64,000 nucleotides of DNA from Paramecium pentaurelia. Lineage: Eukaryota > Ciliophora > Oligohymenophorea > Peniculida > Parameciidae. The DNA is taken from positions 195,338-259,337 of the forward strand of contig CAJJDO010000061.1 in the NCBI GenBank assembly GCA_905183005.1, in the 5' to 3' direction. The notes below the pieces were generated by a model. It searched no databases. It was not told the origin of the DNA and was given only the letters and a program-made list of their open reading frames with translations. The position numbers and the translations under genes are program-made. The first letter of the stretch is position 1. Each line of letters begins with the position of its first letter. Below are positions 36,901-48,183 of this stretch, in pieces.

Positions 36901-37965
36901 TCAGTTAATTCTTCCTTTAATGTATGAGGAGGCACCTTCCAACTTGGTGGCGAGGATTTATTCGACTTATCTGATGATACCGATTTCAACGGTTCTTTAT
37001 TCGGTGTCTCTAGCATATTAAGTTCTCCATGCTTCACATTCAGCTTCTTTGGCAACCTTTCCTTTGGTGGCTGAGTCGAGTTCTCTTCCAGCATCATACT
37101 TTCTCTTCTTAGCAGCAGCTAATTAGATTTAAGCTTATCCTAATTTGGTTTCGGAGTCAGCCTTTTCAGATTAGAGGGCAGCTCTTTATTCATTGATTTC
37201 AACGATTTAAGCTTCGAAGTTAAGTTATGATTAGATTTCTTCTTCTTAGTCGTCAATGATGGATTATTCTAATGAAGCTCTCAATTCAGCGATCTTGTCT
37301 TAGACATTTTATAATTTTTCAGCTGAGAATGTTGAGGCCAATTGAACGAGGGCAAGAATGGGGTTGTTTCCACCAACTCTTTCTAATTCAGCAAGGACTG
37401 CTTCAGCATCGGCTTCTGGTTGAATAGCACTCAATTTAGCGGCAATGACGTCGAGGGCTTCAACGACCTTTGGGGTTGTGATTTATCTTTCTTCGAATGA
37501 AGCATGATCTTCAGCTCTCTTTTATCTGAGTTATTCCTCTTAGTTAGCTAAGATTAATAATTATTATTCCTTGTTGGAGATATCTGTTTCCAAAAGTTCA
37601 ATATCAGCAGTGTACTTGTTGATATCAATGGTGGCTTCAGTGATTTCGTTGGAAGCGAAGTCAATTCTTCTGTTATATCCATAGATTTCAGCTTCACAGT
37701 CAGCTTCTTAAGCGACGTGGACTAATTCAGCATCTTATTATTAGAGGACTAAGTTTTCTCTCAAATCTTAGAGCATTTTAGCAATGTCAGAGAGTGGTGA
37801 CTTGTTCTTCATTTACAAAGCGATTGTGTCTAAAATTTTCTTTCCCAATGGATGGTCTTCAAGTGCTTCGAGTTAAGCGAAGACTGCAGCATGTGGTTCA
37901 GAAGCATGCTTGACAAAGACGGCTTGTGTGAAGATCACTAATCCTAAGATGAATAAAGCTTTCAT
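36901..37965 (-). CDS. Trichocyst matrix protein
   Basis: 354 residues, no intron. Structural cargo of the trichocyst, the explosive secretory organelle of Paramecium. Signal peptide MKALFILGLVIFTQAVF, then long heptad-rich coiled coils with Glu/Gln/Ala/Leu (EILEITEAT-like NEITEATIDINKYTADIELL, EQLRQKRAEDHASFEERQ) and few Cys. Family members are cut after the signal and again between two coiled-coil chains; the AAKLSAIQPEADAEAVLAEL region is a plausible inter-chain zone. GC is markedly above its flanks, with preferred codons (GCT, GAA, AAG, ATC, GTC), fitting very high expression. It belongs to a large multigene family. An overlapping standard-code ORF in another frame is a shadow. Confidence 0.93.
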
Positions 37966-38463
37966 TATTATTATTAATGCTTTCTTCACCACCCTTATTT
38001 GGCTTAAAATTACACAAAACTATGCGTTTTTGATCTTTTTTGCTTTTTATTAAAATTAATTATTCTGTCATTTGCACATCATGTATTAATTATTATTTTT
38101 CATTAATTATTTTATCTTTAATTTATTATCACTTCACCTCTTTAAATTTTCTAAGTGCTCTTTGAAATTTGAGACATGAAAACTGTGATGAAAAATTTTT
38201 AAATCAGAAATTTAACATAAAACATTTTGTATTTTCAAATGATTTCATATATATACCAAAATGTGATTACAATCACAAAAGGCAAATCTAATAAACCATA
38301 TAGAAATGCATCTAATTGACAATTGAATGAATAACTATTCAATTTTAATTATTCAAATATATGCAAAACTTTAGAGTTCATTAGAGATACTATTGTTGAA
38401 TTATATTCTTATTTTGTTATTGCTGTTGTTAAAATTGTAATATTTAAGTTAATAAAATTATCA
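37966..38463. promoter_or_regulatory. Upstream region of the trichocyst matrix gene
   Basis: About 500 bp of AT-rich DNA, with a TTATTATTATTA run and a CACCACCC tract directly before the start. No named promoter element recognised. Confidence 0.3.
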
Positions 38464-38841
38464 TCAAGATAAATTTGTGAGGAAATGAAAATTCAATAAC
38501 TCTATAGATAAAATAATAATCTTAATTTAATTCGTTTTTGAAAAATAGGATTTTGAATTAAATGTCTTTAGCATAAAATGAGTTTCCTTGAGATAATTAA
38601 ATGTCTATGATTAAGTAGCACAATCATTATACTTGATTCAATATATATTTTTAATGAGAACCATTGCAAATTTTATATTTATCCAATAAAAACAAAGCAG
38701 TATCAATTTTGATAAATTAAATAATTTTAAGTGGAATGTATTGTAATTTATTCAAAGCATTGTTATTAAATATTCATGAATAGTTCTTCTTTTTTTGAGG
38801 TACAAATAGCTAAGCATTAATGAAACATTAGTTTGGTACAT
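38464..38841 (-). pseudogene. Possible decayed gene, frameshifted
   Basis: Two protein-like stretches on the minus strand: MYQTNVSLMLSYLYLKKRRT from 38841, then in another frame LQYIPLKIIQFIKID and, after a plausible 28-nt intron, TFNYLKETHFMLKTFNSKSY to the stop at 38464. No intron joins the first two parts; a frameshift lies in an AATGCTTTGAATAAATT stretch near 38760. Not recognised; may be spurious. Confidence 0.3.
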
Positions 38842-39000
38842 AAATCAGAATAAATTATATGAAAATTTCAATTTTAAGCACACTTAATTGACTTTTCTTA
38901 TTTATAGATTAGAGTAAATTAAAGATATTAATATAATGATAGGAGTCTAGAATGTTATTGATTGTATTTAATTTTAATTTAACAATTATTTTATTAAGAT

Positions 39001-40445
39001 TCAAAACTTTGATAAATTGATTTAGGTTTTAGATTTCTTATATTTAGTCAAATATGTACAAAGAAAGTTTCTGGTGTAAATTTGCTTCATGCTTTTAAGA
39101 GTTTGAGGTAGTTTAATTTTAGAGTGCTCTGAAGGTTGGGTTTTGATAATTCGTTATGATTTTGGAATTTATAAAGTTATCTTTGTTATTTCTGGTTTGT
39201 TAGTATTTTATAATAAATGACTTTTACAAGATTTAGGAGGTTCAAATATGCGAACTTGGGTATCTTCAATAAGTTTTTCAGTGGTTCTTGCTGAAGCTCT
39301 TCGGAGAGAGGTAAGCATTAATTGAGAAGAGGATGTACAAATCAAAGTATCTTGTTTGGAAGCAGAGAATTTGCGAAATAGTTTTTCTATTTATAAAATA
39401 TGTACATGTTTATACTTGTATTTTATGCAGTCAATAATCGATTAGTTTTTAGAGATGGTTGTCTTCTGATTCTAGAGGGTTTAAGAATGAATGGGACATT
39501 CATATTTCTATATTAAAAGTTAGTCATTGGCCCACATTCTTTACAATCACAACTTTTTCTTCTCATTTTTTGAGGGATACTATGGAATTGCTTCATAGGA
39601 TGAAAGACAAAGAATTTAGGTAAACTGAAACTTCGTTGTAATTTAGGTTTAGGTGTATGATAGATTGGATGAGAGAGATGCCTATGTTGATGCAATGCTT
39701 TAAATCTTATGCACAAACTTTATTAATTCATTTTTAATTCAAACTTTACTATAATGCCTTTTGAAGCTCTTCATCTTCATCATCATCTAAGAAAGGTTTG
39801 TAGATTTGTGTCTTTTAATCTTTCTGTTCTTTTTTTTATTTGAGAGCATAACTTTTAGGCTCTTTCTTAGGAAGACGCTTATTTTAAGGATTCTATTTGA
39901 TTTCTTAAACTGAATGATCATCTGAGCTATCACAAAGTATTTATTAAAGTCTTGTTCTTTTAGGGGAAGGTGGAGATGGTAATTAACAAATAGATATATG
40001 AATATCAAATTCTAAAAGCCTCTAATTATTTATACCTTTCTTTTAAATGTGCTTTTTACAAAGAGTACATTATTCAGTTCTAGAACCACATTTGACTTGA
40101 TGTTACACCATATCTAATTGATTTATCATCAAATCACAATAGATGCACAATAATGGCTTATTTGGACAATTATTCTAATGCTTCTCTAAAATATTTTATT
40201 CATAGTTTTCTTGACAATATGGACATGCTTTCTAAGAGATAAAATAGTTTATAGATATACTTTTTAATGTAATATCATATGGTCATCTTTTTCATTTAGA
40301 TCTATGCGTTGATCACATAATTCGCATTGGACTATGTTTCTTTCACAATAAAGTGAATGGAGCAAAAAATTAGTTGACAAAACTTATTCCAAACTCAATT
40401 ATAAGCTAAATCTTACCAAGAAGGACAGCTCTTGTAAGCACTCAT
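39001..40445 (-). CDS. TRAF-type/XAF1-like zinc-finger protein
   Basis: 443 residues with introns 40394-40416 (23), 40232-40260 (29), 39718-39749 (32) and 39387-39415 (29). The N-terminus has repeated CxxC...H...C fingers (CPSCLEQVL, CELCDQRIDL, CPYCQENYEQ, CIYCDLMINQ, CTLCKKHIQ) like TRAFD1/XAF1. Then comes an acidic stretch DDDEDEELQKAL and a basic Ser/Arg-rich C-terminal third. The 32-nt intron decides the model: if retained, the first part ends ...EELQKALQQSLNQK at TGA 39728, a near-perfect ubiquitin-interacting motif, and a new ATG overlaps that stop by ATGA. I prefer one spliced gene, because a zero-length gap between two Paramecium genes would be very unusual. Confidence 0.65.
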
Positions 40446-40578
40446 TTTTAAAATTAAACTAATAAAGAAGTCATTAAATTTTTTTTACTACTTTTTACTA
40501 CTATTGTTTTGGATAACATTTAATAATAATAAATTACAAAAAATTACATTATATGTATAATTATTAGATTATTTTATT

Positions 40579-42624
40579 TCATTCATCATCTTTCTTTGAT
40601 TAATCTTCATCTTCTGAATCACTGTCTTCAACCTTATTTTACATTGGAAATAACATAGATTGAATAAATGGAAGTGATTTATCTAATTCTTAATCTTCTT
40701 TATGATATTCAACAGCCTTAATATATATATTATATCAATATACTCTGCTTATTTGATTAGCTTTTTTAGCTTTAAATTTAATTGGTATTTCAGCATCTAA
40801 TCCTCTATAACAATCAGAAATGACAAATAAAATGAATTCAAATTCTACTACATCACCAAAATACATTTTAGGTTAAAATTTAAATTCTGTTGTTTATACT
40901 CTATTAGCTCCATTTAATTAAGCATAATAAAACACTTCATTTTAATAAGTAATCAAAACATGCCATCCCTCCTCCTTAACATAAGTAAATCTATTTGAAT
41001 GTGCAAATGGAATGTCTTCACCTTCAGGAGTATTCAATCTTGTTAATGTGATTTTAATCTATATATTAAATAATGAATACACTAAATATATCTTCATTAC
41101 ATTATTCAACAATTGATTCATCATCAACAGTTACTTCATGTTTAATATCTAATTAAGGAAACATATTAATTTCATTCATTATTTATTCTTTGAATTCTTC
41201 TGGTACCCAATTAGGTAACTATGAATTTATTAATATAAATATATTACCACTCTTTAATCAATTTATTTTTGAACTAATTCTTAGAATATTGGCATTTTCC
41301 CTTTTTTTATATAATCTTTAGCTTTAGTAGCAAAAAAATCAATTTAATTTATTGGATTATCTGTTTCATATATTCCTTATACAATGCATTGAGAGAATTA
41401 TAAAATGTTATTAATACATCTGGCACCCATAAATTTAGTTTAAAATCTTCCTCTTTATCTCCATTACATTACTTTATATTTCATTGAAAATTCAAATGCT
41501 AATCTTACCATTGAATTTACTAATTTGGGAATTATTTTAATAGTAGATCTATATAAATATTTAACACTATTAGGAATTGGTTTACCAAATAAATGAGCAT
41601 ATATTAAAATCATGGCAATAGAAATAGTTACTCTTTTTTTCTTCTTTTATTTTTTCGATTATTCAAGTGCTTCTGTTATTTCAAATTTTTATATCTTTCT
41701 TAATTCTGCTTCTTCTTTTAATTCATTAACTAATTTTTCTAAATCTATAGCTTATTATTCAGTTTTCAATCTTATTCTACATAATTCATCACTACAACTA
41801 GATAATTCTACTCCTTTCTTAATTAATAAGTTTTCTTCTAATCCTCTTTCAAATTTTTCTTAATTACTAAGCATTATTCCATTTTAATCATATTTTCCTA
41901 TTGATCTTAATTCATACAAAACAATTATAGGTACAACAACCAAAAGTAATAAAAATATTACTGCTAAGAAAGCAGCTCTATTTTCTTTTTTTAATAGAAA
42001 TGATGGCATAGCTATTCCAACAGATAAACTTTATTGTCCATCTGGATTTCCATATTTCATACATAATGATTTTTTGTCTTCATCTGTTAAACATTCATAA
42101 GCTTTAGTCAATAGTATAAATTTTTGATTTGCTTAAGGATCATCAGGATTTTTATCTGGATGCAATTTTAATGAAATCTTTCTATATGCTTTACGAATTT
42201 CTTATTCTGTTGCACTTGGATCTATTTCTAAAATCTCATAAGGATCAAACCCTTTAATTTTATCAGCCTTTGGTAATGATTAAATTGATGCATTAAGCAA
42301 TAATAAAAGAGCCACAAGTATTATGATCTTAGATAAGAATCATTATTTTACCTTAACCACATAACCTGTTGTAAGCCATTTAAGTCTTAATTCTTATTTA
42401 GCTAATTGTAGATTTTATTGATCATTGGAGCTTTAGGGAACACGTGCGAATTTTCTTCTGTTTTCTCCTAACACGTATGTTGTGAACAATGGCTTGATAA
42501 CTGAGTAAACCAGAGGAAGAATAACTAAAGTAAGAATAGAAATGGCGAAATAGATGAATGCATCATCATCGAAGAGCAGATTCTCTCCATCGCCTTATCT
42601 TGTGAATGCTTCTTTAAATCCCAT
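40579..42624 (-). CDS. SEC63: Translocation protein SEC63
   Basis: 648 residues, four introns: 42328-42351 (24), 41219-41247 (29), 41082-41100 (19) and 40717-40743 (27). An ER-membrane J-protein that recruits BiP to the Sec61 channel. N-terminal membrane helix (DDDAFIYFAISILTLVI), a second helix, then the J domain with intact HPD (FDPYEILEIDPSATEQEIRK, LKLHPDKNPDDPQ). A third helix (AAFLAVIFLLLLVVVPIIVL) precedes the Brl (Sec63) domain and the acidic tail EDSDSEDEDQ. The 22 bp between its start and the Rab stop upstream are typical of this compact genome. Confidence 0.95.
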
Positions 42625-42646
42625 TATTTAATAATTTATCTTAATT

Positions 42647-43319
42647 TCAACAGCAGCCTCCTTCCTTTTTTGTAGGTTATGGATTCTTCAAACCACCAGT
42701 TGGTGTCTTTCCTCCTGGAGTTGGTTTGTCCTCAGATTTGCCAATCTTAGCCTTGATATTATTAGCCAATGTCATAAAGGCTTAGTCAACATTAGTGTTT
42801 GCTTTGGCTGAAGCCTCTATAAACTTGATTCCCAAACTATCAGCCAACTCTTTACCTTCTTCAAAGGTAACTTATCTCTTGCTTTCTAAATCAGCCTTAT
42901 TTCCAACCAATAATCTAACCACATTCTCAGAAGCATGTTTTTCAACCTCTTTTAATTTTAAATATAGAGTTTACCTGCCAACCAATTCTCTATGTCCTTA
43001 AAACTTTATTTATCTGTAATATCATATGTCAGAATAATTCCATGTGCTCCCTTATAATAGGATGCTGTAATAGTTTTGAATCTCTCTTGACCAGCAGTGT
43101 CCCAAATTTACATCTTTACTGATTTTCCTTACATATCAAAAGTACGAATTTTGAAATCTACACCAATTGTAGGAAGGAAAGACTCACTAAAAATCTAATC
43201 GGAAAATCGCAACAATAGTGAGCTCTAATTAATTATATTTAAGGTCTTACCTTGCCAACAGCTGAATTACCTATCAGAAGGATCTTGAACAAATAGTCAT
43301 AGTCTTATTGGAATGCCAT
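42647..43319 (-). CDS. Rab GTPase (Rab1/Rab8-like)
   Basis: 206 residues, two introns: 43225-43250 and 42949-42974 (26 nt each). All G motifs are present: GNSAVGKS (P-loop, split by intron 1 after the Lys), PTIGVDFKIRTF switch 1, WDTAGQERFKTITASYYKGA, NKAD and EASAK. The end is GGCC, a double-geranylgeranylation signal. Vesicle traffic switch, close to the Rab1/8/10/13 branch; the exact class is uncertain. Confidence 0.93.
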
Positions 43320-44816
43320 GTGTGATGATTTATTTAATATTTTTATTAAATCAGAATTCATTACACTCAATCAACTTTAAATCCCATAAAAATATACTAT
43401 ACAATTATAATTAATATGATCAAATCTGAATCACAAACCTATTCTTTATTAGTACTTAACATGTATTCCACAGAAATTATAAGAAAATTAACATTTTAAA
43501 TTTATATAATTCATACTCGTTATTATTATTATTCTTTCACTTGTTAGAAATGGACTATCATTTCAAAAAACTCTACTTTTATTTATAACTTAAAATTTCA
43601 ATGTTAAATATCTATATTTGTTCTTTAGACTTCAAACAAGATCTAAACTTTATATTGTAAAAGGTTACATAAAATATTAGAAAATAAAATGATTTAAAAA
43701 TAAGATAATATAATATCATTATCTATATAGAAAAGTTTAATCATTAAAAATAAAATAATTTTTGTTTCATAATATAAATTTTCTGTTTTCTTAAAATTCA
43801 CTTCAAAATACTAATTCAAACTGTTATAACTTTATATATAAAATTACATGTTTAATATAATCTTAGATGATTATACTCAAATCACAAACTTATATTAATA
43901 TCTAATTCAATTAAAAATAGATACTGATGATAGTATTTATTATTATATGAATTATAAAAATTAATAAATCAAATGATTCAAAAAATAATAAAAATAATTT
44001 TTCTATTAAATAATTCTACAAATTAGAAACTAAGATAATAATAATATATTATTTTGAATCTAATAAATATTATAATTAACATTTAAAGAAATATTTTTTA
44101 ATGGAAAATAAAATATTAATAAAATATTTTAATTTATACTAATAGGATTACTATTCCTATAAGATGCTTTTGAAATAATCGTATATAATTTATTTTGAAC
44201 TAAATATTAATATATTTCATAACATAAAGTAAATTCAAGAATTTAAAATATTTATAATTCATCTATTAGATAATATTTTGAAATTGACTGGTATAGCTAA
44301 TTTATTTTCATCAGATATTATAGATTCTATTATTTAAAATAAGATAAATTAATGATACATATAGATTAATTATATAGATATTTAATAAATGAAGATAACA
44401 TTTAAAGAAAATGAATCTAAATTATTATTTTCAATATAATTGATATGAATTAATTAAATAATAAAAAGTATTAAAATTAATCATATATTTAATGATTAAT
44501 ATGTAATCTTAATTTTGATACAATTAAATAAACATTTAAATATAAAAATCAATTAAATAAAGGAGTGCCACATATGGTAATTTGAATTTTTTTCTCAACT
44601 TTTTAATTCTTTCTTATGATATTGATGGTTTGATTGAAAAAAGAGTCTTGATAGTAATTAAATATACTATCTTTTATCTTTTCATTATTATTGTTAATAT
44701 TATTATTTAAGTTATTCATATTAATAATTAATTGAATTATTTAATTAATATTCAAATAATCAAAGTTAAAACATAGAATAATATATATATTATATATGCT
44801 ATTTTAATATGTAATT
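43320..44816. other. 1.5-kb extremely AT-rich region without genes
   Basis: No supported ORF, tRNA or clear repeat; almost pure A/T with scattered TATA runs. It separates the head of the Rab gene from the tail of V-ATPase c'', so it must include the Rab promoter, but it is much longer than other gaps here. Could hold a germline-derived or replication/matrix element; nothing specific seen. Confidence 0.4.
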
Positions 44817-45462
44817 TCAAGAGGTACAGTTCTTAAGAAAAGTTGCTCCTGAACACTGGATAATTCCAACAATAACTCCAAATAATCCTAGGGCTGATCC
44901 AAAGATTTCAACAACAAGAATTTTAACAAAAGTTTCTGGAGTTTAAGCATCAGAAATTGCACAACCAGATCCAGTAACACCAACTGCAATACTATAAAAT
45001 ATATTATTTATTAAGTTTACCCACAAATTAAGTTTGATAATCCTACAGAAACTCCTGTCCAAAATAAAGAATAACCATTAAAAAGAGCAGTTGTATAACA
45101 CTCATCTTCTTGACCATCTGGATAACTTTCAATAGTTTGAACTTTTCCAATCATAATAATAGCCATAATGACACCATAAATAGCTACAGCTTCACAAAAA
45201 ATGACAGAAATCAAATTCTTAGATCTAATACGTGGTGCTTTGACTGTTGAACCCAATAATGTAACACCAGTGACAAAAATACCCCAAGAAGCTCCAATAA
45301 TAGATGTAGCCAAAGCCAAACCTACACCAAAATAACTAAAAAATTGAGAAATGAATCCATTTAATACCTCCAAAAATAGGGATCAATGAACATGAATCTT
45401 TCACCCCATGTGGCCTATTACCAATCTGCAGCATCCCAGTTGTATGGATTACCCCAATTCAT
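44817..45462 (-). CDS. VMA16: V-type ATPase proteolipid subunit c''
   Basis: 194 residues, two introns: 45336-45367 (32) and 44992-45020 (29). Membrane ring subunit of the vacuolar proton pump. N-terminal tail WGNPYNWDAADWQQ; the first four-helix hairpin begins SYFGVGLALATSIIGASWGIF, with the proton-carrying Glu in LISVIFCEAVAIYGVIMAIIM. After the second intron come IAVGVTGSGCAISDAQTPET and the fifth helix LVVEIFGSALGLFGVIVGII, which has a second buried Glu. The N-terminal extension and short loop distinguish c'' from c. It lies 30 bp downstream of the next minus-strand gene. Confidence 0.94.
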
Positions 45463-45492
45463 TTATTATATTTTATATTTAATTATTAAGTA

Positions 45493-47101
45493 TCATTCAC
45501 AATTATTGAAGTATTGCAATAATTCATTTCCTATTTATTTCGCCAAATCTGGAGTCTTTTTTAATTATTAATTAATTAATTTACTTGCATCATCTATTAA
45601 CAAAGTTGTTCTAATTGATCATCTAAAGGTTGTTTTGCCTTAACTAATGTTCTATACAGCTTCTATAAATTCTCTATATACTCTAATCCAACTTCATCTG
45701 GCTATTTATTCAATTTCTTAAACCTTAATAAATATATCATTTATACCACAATAATTTATCGAATTTATAGATTGCATCCAAAAGAATGGTCACAGTATCA
45801 ACAATTCTCTCTTCTATTCCACTTACACATTATTATTTCTAATAATCAGTAAGATCTTCCATTTCTGACAGCATTTCTTCAATAAAATCAGATAATTTTT
45901 ATTCCAATTTTTCATTTATTAATTTTTACACATTATTAACAGCACTAGGCATTTGATGAAATTTTATTTACACTTTCCATTTTTATTTCTTTTGACTATT
46001 AACACTTTAAATAACAGAAGAAAAGAATGTTTCATTTTATTATCTATTATTCTCTACTGTTGTTTCTGATTACATAAATAAAGGAGAATCAGGTTATCTT
46101 TATTCTAAAGTATCATTATAATTTGTAAATTGAAGAGGAGATAATGATCTAGGTTATTATTAAAATGGTCTTTGTTTAATTGTTTAATGTTAGGCTTCAT
46201 AAATTAAAATTGCTGCAAATGAAAATTCACTTACTGATATATTATTTCCAGGAAAGAATTTCTTAAATTCTTAATATTTCTCTGGTGATCCATATAAAAG
46301 TAACGAAATTTATTGAACTTATTTTTAATTCAATTGTAATTGATTACTATCTATCCCTTGTTTTCTAAGTGCTTTAATAATTATATAACAAAAATAACTT
46401 ACGATGATAGAATGACAATTTCAATTCTTTTTATATAACTGCTCTTGTGAACAAGTAAAATGTCAATACTTCTTTCTTATTGAATTTCAGAAATTATTAG
46501 AAAATATTAACATCTTTTCTTTTTAAGGCATGTAAATCTACAGATGCTAAGAAATTGATTATTTACTAATATAATTCTATCCTTACTTAATTTTTTGAAT
46601 GCTTAAATTTATTTAATAGGAATTCATAAACATAATCAACAAAAGCTATTTCTTAAACTTTTTAATTCTTGGCAATTTGATTAGAATCTTCAATAAACTT
46701 TTTTTAATATATTTCTTCTATTAAGAGACTAAGCTCATTAAAACTTAATTTCAAAGGTCTTGATAATAGATCTTTATTTGATATTTTGCTCATTATTTTT
46801 GGATAAGTCTCATCCAAATAACTGAATTTGGCTCCAACTGAATGATCTGTCTTAATGTGCTGAGAAACCTATTTCTACGACTCTTCCTATATAAATAAAG
46901 ACAATTACTTGCAGGAGTGAATGCCTTGCTATTTGCTATATCACTCAATGTACTATATTATCTAGCACGATGTTATTAAGGCAATTAAGATTTCTTTAAT
47001 GATTGATTTTCTACACTTATATGATTTTCTGCCAAAAATTTAATGTACTTTTTCTTGTCTTCATCATTTAGATCAGAGAAATTTATCACAATTTGTTTCA
47101 T
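45493..47101 (-). CDS. Unknown Gln/Lys-rich helical protein
   Basis: 499 residues, four introns: 46883-46908 (26), 46372-46402 (31), 45724-45746 (23) and 45556-45584 (29). The first intron has a non-standard-looking acceptor (GGAAG rather than the nearer TATAG): only that choice keeps the frame. Mostly helical: MKQIVINFSDLNDEDKKKYI at the N-terminus, a region with LLEEFLLNKF-like helices, a Gln-rich linker with SP sites, and a C-terminal coiled coil (EEMLSEMEDLTDYQK). No family recognised; possibly cytoskeletal. Ends 30 bp before the V-ATPase start. Confidence 0.7.
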
Positions 47102-47373
47102 CGTTAATAAATTAATGTTATATTACTTTCTATAATTAATTAATTACTTCATTAGTTATGTTATTGATGTAAATATCAAATACTAACTTTAATAAAATGT
47201 ATTTTGCGATCAAAATTCATATTCGATAATCAAACATAATATAATCCATAGTAAAAAATGAAATAATATATAATAAATCAAATAATCAAGTAATATCCAT
47301 ATCATATAATAATTCTAATTGTTAATATGATATAATTAAATATTTATTTATTTATTATTATTATTATTTAATA

Positions 47374-47790
47374 ATGTAAGAAGATTATTAGAGAGAATTA
47401 GAAAATTATACTTAATTATGGAAAGTCTATACTAGAAATTCTTTAGAATAGGATTTTAGAAATTCACTCTATTCAACACTAGCTTTGGTGTTTGTACCTT
47501 CTCTAGTGAATGTTTACTATATTTTTAGATAAAGTGTATTGAAAAATGCTGTACTTTGAATATTTTTAATATTAAAGGTTAGATTTAGTAGCATAATCTC
47601 TTGTCTAATGATTTTTCATTATAACCTCAACAAAGACTTTGAGAGATTTGTTCGGAAGGATACAAAGGATAGCAATCTTGCTAGACTCTATATGTAAAAT
47701 ATTAGTAAAACCAATATAATTTTTCCTTATTTTGAAAAAGAAACTATAGAGATTGTTAAATAGAGAGAACAGGGTAAAAATTAGTAATGA
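47374..47790 (+). CDS. Small membrane protein, unknown
   Basis: 129 residues, one intron at 47551-47577 (27 nt, frame-neutral but containing TGA). N-terminus acidic and Gln-rich (MQEDYQRELENYTQLWK), one or two hydrophobic segments (SLYSTLALVFVPSLVNVYYI and SSIISCLMIFHY), then a charged C-terminus (DFERFVRKDTKDSN, IVKQREQGKNQQ). Possibly a small mitochondrial or ER membrane protein; no family recognised. Confidence 0.6.
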
Positions 47791-48183
47791 ATATGATATG
47801 TGTATAATAATTAATATTAATAATAATAATAAAATAATCTAACAAATATCAGATTTTTATTAATTAAGAAAATAAATTGAATAACTTAATATTTTATATA
47901 TATATATAATATAATATCTTGAGGATGGATAGACAATTTCAATTTTTAATATTTTATTTATTTCTTAATTGATTAAACGTGTTATTTTTATATTGTTATA
48001 TAATGTTATTGTGACAGTTAATGTAAGAATGAATGATATAAAAATTATTATTATTATAATATATTATTCTTCTTAAAAACATCATATTATAAGATTTGAA
48101 ATTAATATAAAAAGATCAATTTAATATATCCATAGTGAAATTTTATTTATTGATGTGAGATATAGCATAAATAATAATAATAT
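47791..48183. other. AT-rich intergenic region
   Basis: 393 bp, trinucleotide ATT/AAT runs, no gene seen. Confidence 0.35.

Noticed and set aside
36813..37097. 94-codon minus-strand ORF MMLEENSTQPP...
   Set aside because: Out-of-frame shadow of the trichocyst matrix gene.
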